60,000 bases of DNA, taken from Owenia fusiformis (Eukaryota > Annelida > Polychaeta > Sabellida > Oweniidae). The stretch lies in the NCBI GenBank assembly GCA_903813345.2, contig CAIIXF020000009.1:31749259-31809258 (forward strand). Direction: 5' to 3'. The notes beneath the pieces were generated by a model. It searched no databases and was not told where the DNA came from. It worked only from the letters and a program-made list of their open reading frames with translations. Each line of letters opens with the position of its first letter. Position 1 is the stretch's first letter. Made by a program: the position numbers and the translations under genes. Of the stretch, positions 24,964-36,082 are shown piece by piece.

Positions 24964-25590
24964 CAGGGTGACCCAAAAAACAGAACACTCTACTAAAAGT
25001 GAAATAATTTCTTAAATGCCTATGTTTTATCCAATTTTTATGTTCATAAACTAAAATCTCTGGATGAATCTTGATAGATGGATGAAAGTTAAAGTCCAAT
25101 AAAGTAATGTTTCAAAGGCAAAGTAAAGTGTTTTACAAATACCTACATGAAAAATCAATAATTGTTCATGGAGAAAGGTTTAAGTATAAGACAAAGTTAT
25201 GTGTCCTAAAAATGTCTACATAAAAATCATTCATTGTTCGTAGAGAAAAGTTAAAGTTAAATAAAGTAACGTTTTACAAAATAAAGGCAAAGTGATATGT
25301 TATAAAAATGCCTACATAAAAAATCATCCATTCTTCGTGGAGAAAAGTTAAAGTCCAATAAACATGATAAAATACAGTTTTAAAGGCAAAGCAATGTACG
25401 TGTACTATGGAAATGCTACATATGAAATTCATCAATTCTTCACGAAGAAGAGTTGGAGTCCAATAAAGTAATATCCATTATTTACATTTTAGATAAAGGC
25501 AACAAGAGTTTCTGCCATTTAGTTTCCTTAGAATATTTTCTTTCATTATCAAAACGAGAAAAACATTACATTGTTTTTTGAGTCACCCTG
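24964..25590. mobile_element. TA-flanked MITE with an internal ~100-bp tandem array
   Basis: The terminal inverted repeats are CAGGGTGACCCAAAAAACA on the left and the complement of CAGGGTGACTCAAAAAACA on the right, each preceded or followed by TA, as in Tc1/mariner-type elements. The inside is about five imperfect copies of a ~100-bp unit holding AAAGTCCAATAAAGTAA, AAAGGCAAAG, CTACAT and AATCAT...TTC.TGGAGAA. No transposase is present. Confidence 0.75.
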
Positions 25591-26036
25591 TAGGTCCAAT
25601 ACTGCTCCCTCTCCCATAGTTCTACAAAGTTCAACCTAGTCTCTGGGCGTTATGTCTTATCTGATATGGCTAATGGCCTAGTTATGAACGGCCAAGTTAT
25701 GGACGTAGTAAAGTCCATGATTGGTGAAAATGCAGTGATTATTCCCGGGAGATTTGTACTTTTTTGTTTTCGTACGGTGCAAACGATAATTAACTTTTCA
25801 AAACGAGGCTGAAAGGTAAAAATATTTTCTAACTTTCAAAAACTTTGAATGAAAACCTGATGTATGCGTCGATTGAGAGTGTTTTTAGCAGCGTTGGATG
25901 GCATTTATTACGTCTGTTTCTATTACAGACCATAAATCTTAATCACAACTGGATTTGATCTTCTGCAAAAAAATTTCAAATTTTGAATTCAAAAAATGAA
26001 AAGAAAAAAAAACATTTCAGCGAACCATTTCATGCA
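25591..26036. other. Intergenic stretch with no recognised feature
   Basis: No gene, structured repeat or RNA gene was recognised here. Confidence 0.5.
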
Positions 26037-26070
26037 TAGGCCAAGGGTAAAGTAATAGTAAGCCGTATAT

Positions 26071-27395
26071 CAGCGCTTGCATTAGGTTAGAAAATTTGTG
26101 AGTCCCAAGGACGCAATTTTTTTTAAAAAGTGTGTCCTTTGAAAAAAAAGTGTGTCCCTTATTTTTCAGTTTTTGATTTCTTGCCGCAAATTTAAAACGG
26201 AAGTAAACGTTAAGTATGGACTGAATAAATGCATGTTCGTTCATTCGACAATGAATACATTTTATTTCATGAATAACCTAATATTTGTTTCTGAATAGGA
26301 AAAACTGTTGCGTGTCATGGTTTAAAATAAAAAATAAACAATGTCGAAAATATTCGAGAGAATCATGATTATTTGTAAATATTCAACATGTTGAGCCTTA
26401 TTTACGATTCAAATAAAGGTGAGAGATCATAATTATTTGTTTTTGTTAGGTATCATTGTAAACACATTGTAGTATTGACCGCAGGGGTTTCAATAAATAT
26501 TTTTTCAACAGGCCTTTTGGCAATTTCAACAGGCTGCATTTTTTTCGACCATTTGCCTCATGTGCTTTCTCACTGTGATGTTAAATGATAAAATCAGTAT
26601 TTTCCTGTCACTTAATGCACATTGTATATGAGCAATTGATCTCAATAAAGCAGATCAATACATAATTGATTGTTAATTCATTTTTGACTTCTTAATTACT
26701 TTGTGTTTTTCAATGTTGCCCCTTGTTCCTCCTCACTCTGATGTAAATAATAACTCAATATTCCTTTCGGACATGCACATTATTAATTTTAATGAAATAT
26801 AAAGATCAACGTTCAATAGTTTGATATGCATTTTTGACTTGTTATATTTTATTTGTTTTCAAATGTTGCCCTTTGTGCTTCCTTACTATGATGTGAGATA
26901 ATGCCAAGAGGATCAATTGTATTGATTATACTGTTTGTTTTATCCATTGAAAGTTGGCAGGACAGTGATAAAGGTTTTTTGCTACTGACCCATTAGTCTC
27001 AAAGCAATGATGTTTTGGTTTTGAGAGTAGGTCAATAAAAATGGTGGCCGGATTATTGTAAGATAATTATCTCAGTGTTTCTGTAAAACACTGCTGATTA
27101 TCTGCCTATTATACTTAGATTTTGCCTTCACAAGGTAGGCCAATTTATATTCTTTCATTTGATATGTCAAAGTTAATTGTTTTGTTTCATGTGTCAGCAA
27201 AAGCTCTCATCATTTGGACCGGCAATTTTTTCTCAATTTTTTTTCTCAATATTTGAACCGGCGTAACTGGGGTTTGAAGCGATTTTGACCTAAAAAAAAT
27301 TTGCGTCCAAAAAACGGAAATATTTTCAATTTTTGCGTCCTCCAAACTATTTTTGAGTCCTTAACATGTACGGGACGCCGTTAATGCAAGCCCTG
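26071..27395. mobile_element. hAT-like non-autonomous insertion
   Basis: The ends are CAGCGCTTGCATTA and the complement of CAGGGCTTGCATTA, a terminal motif typical of hAT elements. CGTATAT is present directly outside both ends (26064-26070 and 27396-27402), close to the 8-bp duplication hAT makes. Subterminal GGACGCAA and GAGTCC words recur in inverted order. No transposase frame is visible. Joining the flanks restores the inverted repeat of the host element, which supports the borders independently. Confidence 0.7.
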
Positions 27396-27557
27396 CGTAT
27401 ATAGAAGAGACAGGTGAACAACTCTGACTTAGACCACTTGTTAAGATGGAGATTTCAACAATATTTAGTGTATTATTTTCAAAAAGCCATGAGGAGTTGA
27501 TAGAAAATTGATAGTTTGTAGCTCTTACCTAAGATTGAAATTCAGTCAGATGATGTA

Positions 27558-27794
27558 TAGTTGGGGACATAAATAAATGACAGGTGGATTTGCTGAAGTG
27601 AGGATTTCCCATGTTAAAAATAAGAGAATTTACAAGAGGCCATACATCAGTGGATGAGATTATACAAAATGTAAAATATACAAATTTTAAGGGATATATA
27701 TCTAGACAATATTGGAAATTATGGGCTTTCAGACCACCATAATTAGGAAATGGTGATCGATAATCGACCTGTCATTTATTTTTGTCCCCAACTG
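27558..27794. mobile_element. 237-bp TA-flanked MITE
   Basis: TAGTTGGGGACATAAATAAA on the left and the complement of CAGTTGGGGACAAAAATAAA on the right are inverted, both followed by TGACAGGT. TA stands outside both ends. The size and TA target suit a Tc1/mariner-derived MITE. Confidence 0.7.
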
Positions 27795-28612
27795 TAGAGT
27801 GAATAATGCTGTCTAAAAGAGAGAATTTCTGAAAATCTGCAATTGCCTGGCAAGTTCATTAGTAAACAAGTGATCTGATTGGTCACTGCTGACCTCCAAC
27901 AGTGACAATCAGTTTCAGCTTGCCAGGCAATATTACCCAAATGCGAGTAGGTAGTTACAAGTTTCACCACCAGGTGGCTGATTCGGGTCAATTAACATGG
28001 CAGGTATTAAGAAAGTTCCTCTAAACTTGAATATTATCAACTTAAGTGGCTCAATTTTCATATAACCCTTATGCGTCTGATACTTATACTAATGAAAATA
28101 TGTCCAGTAAAGCAAAATATTATCTGTCCACTAAAAGAAAAGATATTTCATTTTTAGTGATTTTATAGCATGGGGTCTATGGGGAATCTCCCCGAGCTAG
28201 AAGTCACATTTTCAAAGAAAATTAATTTTTCAAAGTTGATTAACACTTTTTAAAACCACATTTCTAGATGTAATTTTAGATGTAGATTTCAAATATGATA
28301 TTACTTTGACTGAATTTTGAATTTTTAATGACGTAAATTAAGATTATTTCTACTCGCATCTGGGTTATTGCAGATATCCATAGTTGTTGTTTTATATGCA
28401 GTATTATATGCAGTTTTTAGATAAAGATTTGAAAAAACAATGATATAAGTTTGAAAAACACTTTGAAGAAGATTTTGGAGAGATTTGGGAATACAATTTG
28501 ATACCAGTAAGGAGAACTAGTGCCAAGACTAAAAAAATTTGAAAAATTTTCAATCTTACTTGTGGACCTGTCTCTTCTATATACAGCTTACTATTACTTT
28601 TCCTTTGGCCTA

Positions 28613-29300
28613 TGATTTCATGCTACATGTTACACTTGATTTCTTAGGTTAAAAGATATTAACCTGTACTAACAATTGTTGATAAACTTTTTAAAGTATA
28701 GTAGGCCTAAATGTATGTACATATGAAGATATTCAAATCTGGATTGCATCGCAAAATCGTCAAAAGCACACTAAAGGTTTATCTAGTTCCAAGACATCTC
28801 TATATTCTTTGTCTTGCATGCATACAACAGGGGCTCGCATTTTATTTCTAGATTAGACAAATATTGGTGTTAGCCATGGACGTGATTCTTACCTCTATCG
28901 ATTCTAACACTACCTGAAATGTTCTCTCAGAGGCAAAAAAGTTGCGACTGGTTGAAATTGCAGAGGTTCACACTTAAATTGGCCAGTATTTTCAAAATGT
29001 TCACTATCAACTTCGGAAATCATTTCTGAGTACATTGAACACAAGTACGAGCAGTACTGAATTGATGTTACACTTGGTTTCTTCAGTAGCCGAGTATATT
29101 ACGAAGACACTGGATGTAACCTCACTTGATAATGCCCTTAATATACTGCAATTTGAGAACGCTTTTTATCACAACATCGATTGGATATAGTTGTCATGAT
29201 AACATCGTTATCGCGATCATCTCGCTTTTTTTTGTCATAACCATTTCAGGAAAACATCCTCATCAGATTTTGCACACATGTATCTAGGCTGTTTATCACT
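28613..29300. other. Intergenic stretch with no recognised feature
   Basis: No gene or defined repeat was recognised. Confidence 0.45.
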
Positions 29301-29301
29301 G

Positions 29302-29718
29302 CCCCCAGGATTCCATGTTTGCAGAGCGCGGACGGAATTTGCCTCTGCCCGCGGAATTGCAGAATCAACTATTTTGGTCAATTTCCGCAGAATTTTCCGC
29401 AGAATCCATATATTTTCCAAAAGTTTAAAAAGTCAGTCTTACCTGTAACAATTTGACACGTTTTCAGTCAAATCCCTTGCAGAAATAACCCAAATTATGC
29501 GAAGTGAAAAAATTCTAAACGCCATCGTTTGATTTCTGCCGTTAGATGGCAGCATGTATGTAGTGACTGACTACCTGACTATCACGATATTTTCCCGTTT
29601 ACTGGTTCGAAAACCATTAATATCCGCGGAATTTCTGCAGAATTAGCCCTTTCTTCTTGCAGAATTCACTAATTTCACTTGCAGAATTGAGCATTTTAAC
29701 TTGCAGAAAACTGGGGGG
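29302..29718. mobile_element. GCAGAA-rich inverted-repeat element, copy 2
   Basis: This carries the same GCAGAATT words as the element at 13748-14534 and a related right end (TTGCAGAAAACTGGGGGG against TGCAGAAAACTAGGATG there). The left end CCCCCAGGATTCCATGTTTG is a diverged inverted partner of the right end. It is shorter than copy 1, with no coding capacity seen. Confidence 0.45.
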
Positions 29719-29739
29719 AGTGGTTTATACACACAGTGT

Positions 29740-29936
29740 CAGGGCTGTCAACTTGGGACCACCTAATATGAGTGACTTCAAAATGTTGGACACCTAAGTC
29801 CAAATCTGAACACTTTTGTCCAAATTTTGAACACCTTTGGCCAACTTTTAAACACCTTTGGCCAAAGTTTGAGCACCTTTGCCAAACTTTGAACACCTCA
29901 AATTTTTCGCGCTCGCTACGCTCGCGGTCTCGTCAA

Positions 29937-29977
<41 letters not shown>

Positions 29978-30254
29978 AGGTACGGAAAATTTCCAATGAA
30001 CATGCGTGACACATACGGGATTCGCGTGACAAATCCGAACAAATTGCGTTCGGTTTTTTCCGGCGTTCGTGTTTTTACCGTATCGTAAACATATTTCGAA
30101 AAAATTTCTACAGAAATATTTTTGCTTGACAATTACCAGGTAAAATGCGTATTTTGCGTGACATTTTCTGTCACGCAAAAAAAACTGGCGTGACTTCAAA
30201 TTCTTCAGCAAATGCGTGACAAATACGCAAATTGCGGGACAGTTGACAGGCCTG
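29740..30254. mobile_element. hAT-like element with a G tract and short tandem repeats
   Basis: The ends CAGGGCTGTCAACTTGGGAC and the complement of CAGGCCTGTCAACTGTCCCG are inverted. CAGTGT occurs directly outside both (29734-29739 and 30255-30260). The inside has a ~22-bp tandem unit (GAACACCTTTGGCCAAAC-like, about 29793-29900), CGCGCTCGCTACGCTCGCGG, a G run of about 37 bases (about 29939-29975), and scattered GCGTGAC/GTCACGC words. Apparent open frames through the G run code poly-Gly or poly-Pro and are not genes. Confidence 0.6.
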
Positions 30255-30260
30255 CAGTGT

Positions 30261-30955
30261 ATCCAGCACATCTACGCCATAGCATTGGGTTAATCATGGG
30301 CTTTCAATTAGAAGGGTATGCAACTCTGTGTAATAAACATGAGACCTTCAAAATGAGCAATGCCATGCTTCCCTTTTTATGGTAATATTTCAAAAATGTA
30401 GATAATTATGTTTTTATTTTTAAGATATTTGTTTCAATCATCCCTAAAAAGTACAAAATAAGACTTTCTTGGAATGTGTACATTCTCCAATTTTGAAAAC
30501 CAAAAGGAAATGGTTATGTATGAAATATGGGAAGTTGCCTACCCTTTTAGTTGAAACTCCATGGGTTAATGAAGAACTAAAATGAATCAATTGACCGACG
30601 CAGCAGCAGCTTTTAAGAAATAATTTCTTTAAAAAGTTTGTGAATCTTTGACTTTTTCCTGATGAAGATCGTGATGTGCATCAATTTTTATTTGTGAAAA
30701 TTGTGATGCATCAATGTACAATTATTATGGCACATCACAGCAACACTGACAGTTTATGCCAAATTCCTTTAACTGAAAAATAACCATTTGCAAGTTTATC
30801 AACTTTGAAGGCATTTACTTTTGAACTTTTAGTATCACAAAAATTGCACATTATAATGATATAATACTGTAATCGAGGCAGAGACCATTGAATCAATGGA
30901 GTTTTCTGTCCCGGTCTTCAACGTTTGGCTCATAAAAAGTCATATTTGCTTTGTA
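30261..30955. other. Intergenic stretch with no recognised feature
   Basis: A short GCAGCAGCAGC run lies near 30600. Nothing else was recognised before the foldback begins. Confidence 0.45.
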
Positions 30956-31559
30956 CTCTAAGAGCGAGGAGGAAAATTCTTAATAAATGGAGTATAGTTG
31001 GTTTGGCAGCATTTTCAGTTAGATGGAGGTCTTGGATGAAAATTCTACCTAGGTGATAGCTTCACAGAGTGGTACATAATTCTTTTTTTCCAGGGGTTAG
31101 CCCCCCACCCCCCAAAAACACCCCACCCCCGGAAAATAATTTTTTCACTCTCAATAATTTTAGATATCTTGATGTTTGTAAGTTACATACATAGACATTA
31201 TATATATGAATCATTTTCAAAATAAATAATGCCAATCACTCCTACAGAATTTGGAAAATACTACAAAGTATGTACCCCAGGGGGCAAATTCGTGACCCAT
31301 TTTCTTACTATTTAGAGCCTCACTTTTCAATCAGACACTGGAAGACATTGAAAAATTTCATGTGAAGTGCCCAGTAGCAGGGCTATAAGCCCTGAAAGGT
31401 TCAAACTAATTGAATTAGTAGGAGCTGAGAAAAAAATTGTTGATTTTTTGAAAAATTTGACATTTTTGAGAGGGGTGATTTTGTGTATGACTATAGCTGA
31501 TGCCTATGGTTTCCAGATCTATCCCTCTTTGATGATAAATATGGTTTCGAAGTATGGAA

Positions 31560-34194
31560 CTAAGATGTAAAAAATAATTAAAATGGGTTTTAAGGAAGTT
31601 TCATGTTTTAAACAAGTTCAAAATTCCAAGAATTGTACAATATCAGGTCTGAATTAACAAATTTTAGGTAAGACCTTGGATGAGCATTAGATTTTTTACA
31701 TCTGTCCCCCTTTGATGATATTTATGGTTTTGTAGTATGGAACTAAGATGTACAAAATAATTAAGATAGGTTTTAAGAAGGTTTAAGAATTTTAACAAGT
31801 TCAAAATTTGAAGAATTGTACAATATCAGGTCTGAATTTACGAATTTCAGGTAAGACCTTGGATGAGCCTTATATTTTTTACATTTGCACCTCTTTGATG
31901 ATATGTATGGTTTTGTAGTATGAAACTAATTAGTAAAAATAATTAAGATGGATTTGAAGAAAGTTTAAGGATTTTAAATGAGTCCAATTTGGAGAATTGT
32001 ACAATATCAGGTCTGAATTTATGAATTTCAGGTATGACCTTGGATGACCCTTGTGTCTTTTAAATCCTTCCCTTTTTGATGGTATTTATGGTTTTATAGT
32101 GTGGAACTAAGATGTAAAATTAATTTAGATGAATTCTAAGAAGGTTTAAGGATTTTTAACAAGTTCAAAATGTGAAGAATTGTACAATATCAGGTCTGAT
32201 TTTAGGTAAGACCTTGGATGGCTCTTATGTTTTTACATCTGTCACTCTTTGATGATATGTATTGTTTTGTAGTGTGGAACTAAGATGTAAAAAATGGTTT
32301 AGATGGTTTTGAAGAGTGTTTAGGGATTGCAATGAGTCCAAAATTTGAAGAATTGTACAATATCAGGTCTGAATTCTCGAATTTCAGGTATGACCTTGGA
32401 CGACCTTTTTGTTTTTTACATCTGTTCCTCTTTGATGATATTTATGGTTTTATAGTGTGAAACTAAGATGTAAAATATAATTTAGATGAATTTTAAGAGA
32501 TTTATGGATTTTAACAAGTTCCAAATTTGAAAATTTGTACAATATCAGGTTTGAATTTACAAATTTTAGGTAAGACCTTGGATGGCTCTTATGTTTTACA
32601 TCTGTCACTCTTTGATGATATGTATTGTTTTGTAACTAAGATGTTAAAAATGATTAAGATGGTTTTGAAGAGTGTTAAGGGATTTTAATGAGTCAAAAAT
32701 TTAAAGAATTATACAATATCAGGTCTGAATTTTCGAATTATACGTATGACCTTGGATGACTCTTATTTTTTACATCTGTCCCTCTTTAATGACAGTTATA
32801 GTTTTATGGTATGGAACTAAGATGTAAAATATAGTTTAGGTGAATCTTAAGAAGTTTTAAGGATTCTAACAAGTTCAAAATTTGAAGAATTGCACAATAT
32901 CAGGTCTGAATTTGCAAATTTTAGGTAAGACCTTGGATGAACCTTATATTTTTTTACACCTATCCCTCTTTGATGATATGTATGGTTTTGTAGTGTGGAA
33001 CTAAGATGTAAAAAATAATTTAGATGCATTTTAAGAAGGTTTAAGGATTTTAATTTGAAGAATTGTTCAATATCAGGTCTGCAATGAATTAATTTCAGGT
33101 ATAACCTTGTTTAATAGCCCATATGATTTTAACACCTATCCCCTTTTCATGATTTGGTTTAGTTGTGTGGAAATATGTATAACATAATTTACATTGATTT
33201 TAAAGAAGCTTAACATTTTAAACAACTTCAAAATCTTGGCGTATTGTACAATATCAGATCTGAAATTAAAGAATTTCAAGTATAATCTTGGTTAGCCCAT
33301 ATGATTTTAACACATATCCCCTTTTCATGATATATTTGGTTTAGTTGTGTGGAAATATGTATAACATAATTTACATCGATTTTAAAGAAGCTTAACATTT
33401 TAAACAAGTTCAAAATCTTGGCGTATTGTACAACATCAGATCTGAAATTAATGAATTTAAAGTATAACCTTGCTTGGCCCTTATATTTTTAACATCTATC
33501 CTTTTTTGATGATATATATGATTTAGTAGTGTGGAGCTAATATATAAAACATAATCAAGATGGGTTTTAAAGAAGTTTAAGGTTTTCAATAAGTTCAAAT
33601 TTTCACAAATTGTACAATATCAGAGCTGATATTAATGAATTTTAGGTATTATGTTTTTACATCTATCCCTTTTTGATGTCATATATGCTTTAGTAGTGTT
33701 GAAGTAAGATGTAAAACAAAATTTAGACAGGTTTTAAAGAAGTTTAAGGTTTTAAACAAGTTCAAATTTTGAAGAATTGTACAATATCAGAGCTGATATT
33801 AATGAATATTGGGTATTTAGGTGAGCCTTATGTTTTTTACATCTATCCCTTTTTGATGACATATATACTTTAGTAGTGTTGGACTTAGATGTTAAACAAA
33901 ATTTAGACAGGTTTTAAAGAAGCTTAAGGTTGAAAAAATATAAAAAATTGAAGAATTGTATAATAACAGGTCTTGAATTGAATTTTAGGTATAACTGTGA
34001 ATGGCCCTTATTCTTTTTTTACATATATCTCTCTATGATAACATATATGGTTTTGTAGTATGAAACTAAGATGTAAAACATAATTTAGATGGGTTTTAAG
34101 GAGGTTTAAGGTTTTAAACCTGTTCAAAACTTGACAAATTGTACAATATCATATCTTCTGACATTAACGAATTTCAGGTTTTAGACGGTCATAT
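31560..34194 (+). repeat. Inner tandem array of the foldback, left arm
   Basis: About 14 units of roughly 181 bp share TTGTACAATATCAGGTCTGA, AGGTAAGACCTTGGATG and TCTTTGATGATAT. The first joints at AGGTAAGACC or AGGTATGACC are 182, 181, 174 and 182 bp apart. Units after about 33050 are more diverged, with GTATAACC in place of GTAAGACC. Confidence 0.85.
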
Positions 34195-35027
34195 ATTTCA
34201 CCATGAGTAACTTTCTGGGCATAAATACAGTGGTTTTTATTTTAAAAAGTATGTTTTTCTTACAAGTGAAGTCCCCATGAAAAATTATAAATTGGGACCC
34301 CATGTCAACAATTCTTTCTAAATGTTTAGAGCCAACCAAGGTTATACTTGAAATGTAGTGTTATTGCTGAATTAATATTGCACAATGCGCCAAGATTTTG
34401 AACATGTGAAAATCCTTAAACCTTCTTAAAATCCATCTTAATTGTTTTTTTTACATCTTTTTTACATCTTAGTTCTACACTACAAAACCATACATATCTT
34501 CAAAGAGGGACAAATGTAAACAATATATGGCTCACCAAAGGTCTTACCTGAAATTCGTAAATTCAGACCATATATTATACAATTTTTCAAATTTTGAACA
34601 TGTGAAAATCCTTAAACCTTCTTAAAATCCATCTTAATTGTTTTTTTACATCTTAGTTCCACACTACAATACCATACATATCTTCAAAGAGGGACAAATG
34701 TAAACAATATATGGCTCACCAAAGGTCTTACCTAAAATTCGTAAATTCAGACCGGATATTATACAATTTTTCAAATTTTGAACTTGTTAAAATCCTTAAA
34801 GTCCTTAAACATTCTTAAAATTCATCTAAATTATATTTTACATTTTAGTTCGTTACTATAAAAGCATAAATATCATTAAAGAGGGACAGATATAAAAACA
34901 AGGGTCATCCAAGGTCATACCTTAAATTCGTAAATTCAGACCTGATATTGTACAATTCTTCAAATTTTGGACTCTTTAAATTCCTTAAACCTTCTTGCAC
35001 ACCATCTAGGTTATTTCTTACATATTA

Positions 35028-36082
35028 CGAGGGGTGATCAATAAGTAATGGACGCTTTTTTACACGGATGCTTTTTATGGACCAATCTCTTTGATTTTTC
35101 CACCAGTGATACATCATTCAATTTTCTATTAACTCTGAAGATTTGAATACAAGATATGTAATACGTGTTGATACATCTTTATTTTCGTGGAGGGGGTACA
35201 GGTACCCCGGGACCGACATTTATGTCACATATTCTGAAGTAATGCCAATTTGGCATATCAGTTAGAACTTTTTGATATGCCAGAAGAGTTGTGTTGTTTG
35301 AATATCATGCTGCCTGTGGTAACACATAAAAGATTATTGTATTGTGATGTCACAGTGTCGTATAGTTAGGGTTTGCAGGTTGATTTGAGAATGTACTGAG
35401 GAAGAAGGGGTTAGACGAGGAGAGGAGGTAACACCGTACTCCATGTGAACAATGCCCCTGCCCAAATATCTCAAACTGTGCAGGATACAATATCTCTGGA
35501 CCTGAACATGAAGCCCTTGGCCCATGCAGCCTTTAGTCCAGATCTGGCCAAATTCTACTTATTTCTGTAGAGAAAGGATGCAGGTTTTATGACATTGATG
35601 AAATAAAACCAGCTGTGGAACTGCAGCTTGCTACCGTGTCATGAGAATAGATTCGGCCTTGTCTTTCAATTTTGGGTTAATGAGGAGTGTGTAGCACTAA
35701 ATGGAACTTATGTAGAGGGCCCTGTAAAATGAAGGTGGCATGAATGCCACAAAGTGATGACAAAATATTCAAAATCAATTATGGCGTATCGAAATGGTGG
35801 AATTTATAACCATCATGGTTCGTTTTTTCAACTTTCATTAAACTGTATTGCACGTTAAATGAGCTAAATAGCTTCAGAATGTGTGACGTTATGTCGGTCC
35901 CAGGGTACCTATACCTCCTTCACAGAAATAAAGATATATCAAAATATGTGACATGCTTTGTCTCCAAATCTTCAGAGTTGATAGAAAATTGAATGATGTA
36001 TCACTGGTGAAAAAATTAAAGAGATTGGTCTATAAAAAGCATTTATGTAAAAAAGTGTCCATTGCTTATTGATCACCCCTTG
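35028..36082 (+). mobile_element. Degenerate mariner-type element inside the foldback right arm
   Basis: Long inverted ends of about 210 bp start CGAGGGGTGATCAATAAGTA on the left, with a matching inverted right end (GATCACCCCTTG), and TA lies outside both. The ~181-bp repeat continues on either side, so it inserted after the foldback formed. A remnant transposase fragment is read at 35442-35570. Confidence 0.8.
35442..35570 (+). pseudogene. Mariner transposase C-terminal remnant
   Basis: A 42-codon stretch resembles the part of mariner transposase that holds the second and third catalytic Asp. NNAPAQ stands where HDNA.PH is expected, and AFSPDLAKFYLF stands where SPDLAP.DYHLF is expected, so both catalytic Asp positions appear substituted. 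It stops at TAG (35568-35570). Confidence 0.6.

Larger units (their letters stand above)
26039..28610. mobile_element. TA-flanked inverted-repeat element, split by later insertions
   Basis: The left end GGCCAAGGGTAAAGTAATAG continues with TAAGCCGTATAT, is cut by the hAT-like insert, and resumes after 27395 with CGTATATAGAAGAGACAGG. The right end (28566-28610) is the inverted copy of that joined sequence, about 50 bp, and ends CTTTGGCC followed by TA. With the 1325-bp insert and the 237-bp MITE removed, the parent is about 1 kb. An inner hairpin ATTGCCTGGCAAG/CTTGCCAGGCAAT (about 27840-27932) and a second inverted pair, TACCCAAATGCGAGTAG against CTACTCGCATCTGGGTTA, lie inside. No transposase was found. 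Confidence 0.7.

Noticed and set aside
29590-29615. GGTTCGAA-like word as a tRNA T-loop
   Set aside because: No acceptor stem, A box or cloverleaf could be drawn around it. No tRNA or rRNA gene was found in the window.
29772-30271. Overlapping open frames with poly-Gly or poly-Pro on both strands
   Set aside because: They are produced by the G run and tandem words of a hAT-like element.
31367-31570. 67-codon open frame in the foldback outer arm
   Set aside because: The inverted copy in the other arm has an incompatible frame because of small differences, and no domain is seen.
31560-34194. CRISPR-like regular repeats
   Set aside because: The units are ~181 bp, diverged and lack unique spacers, and the genome is clearly eukaryotic.
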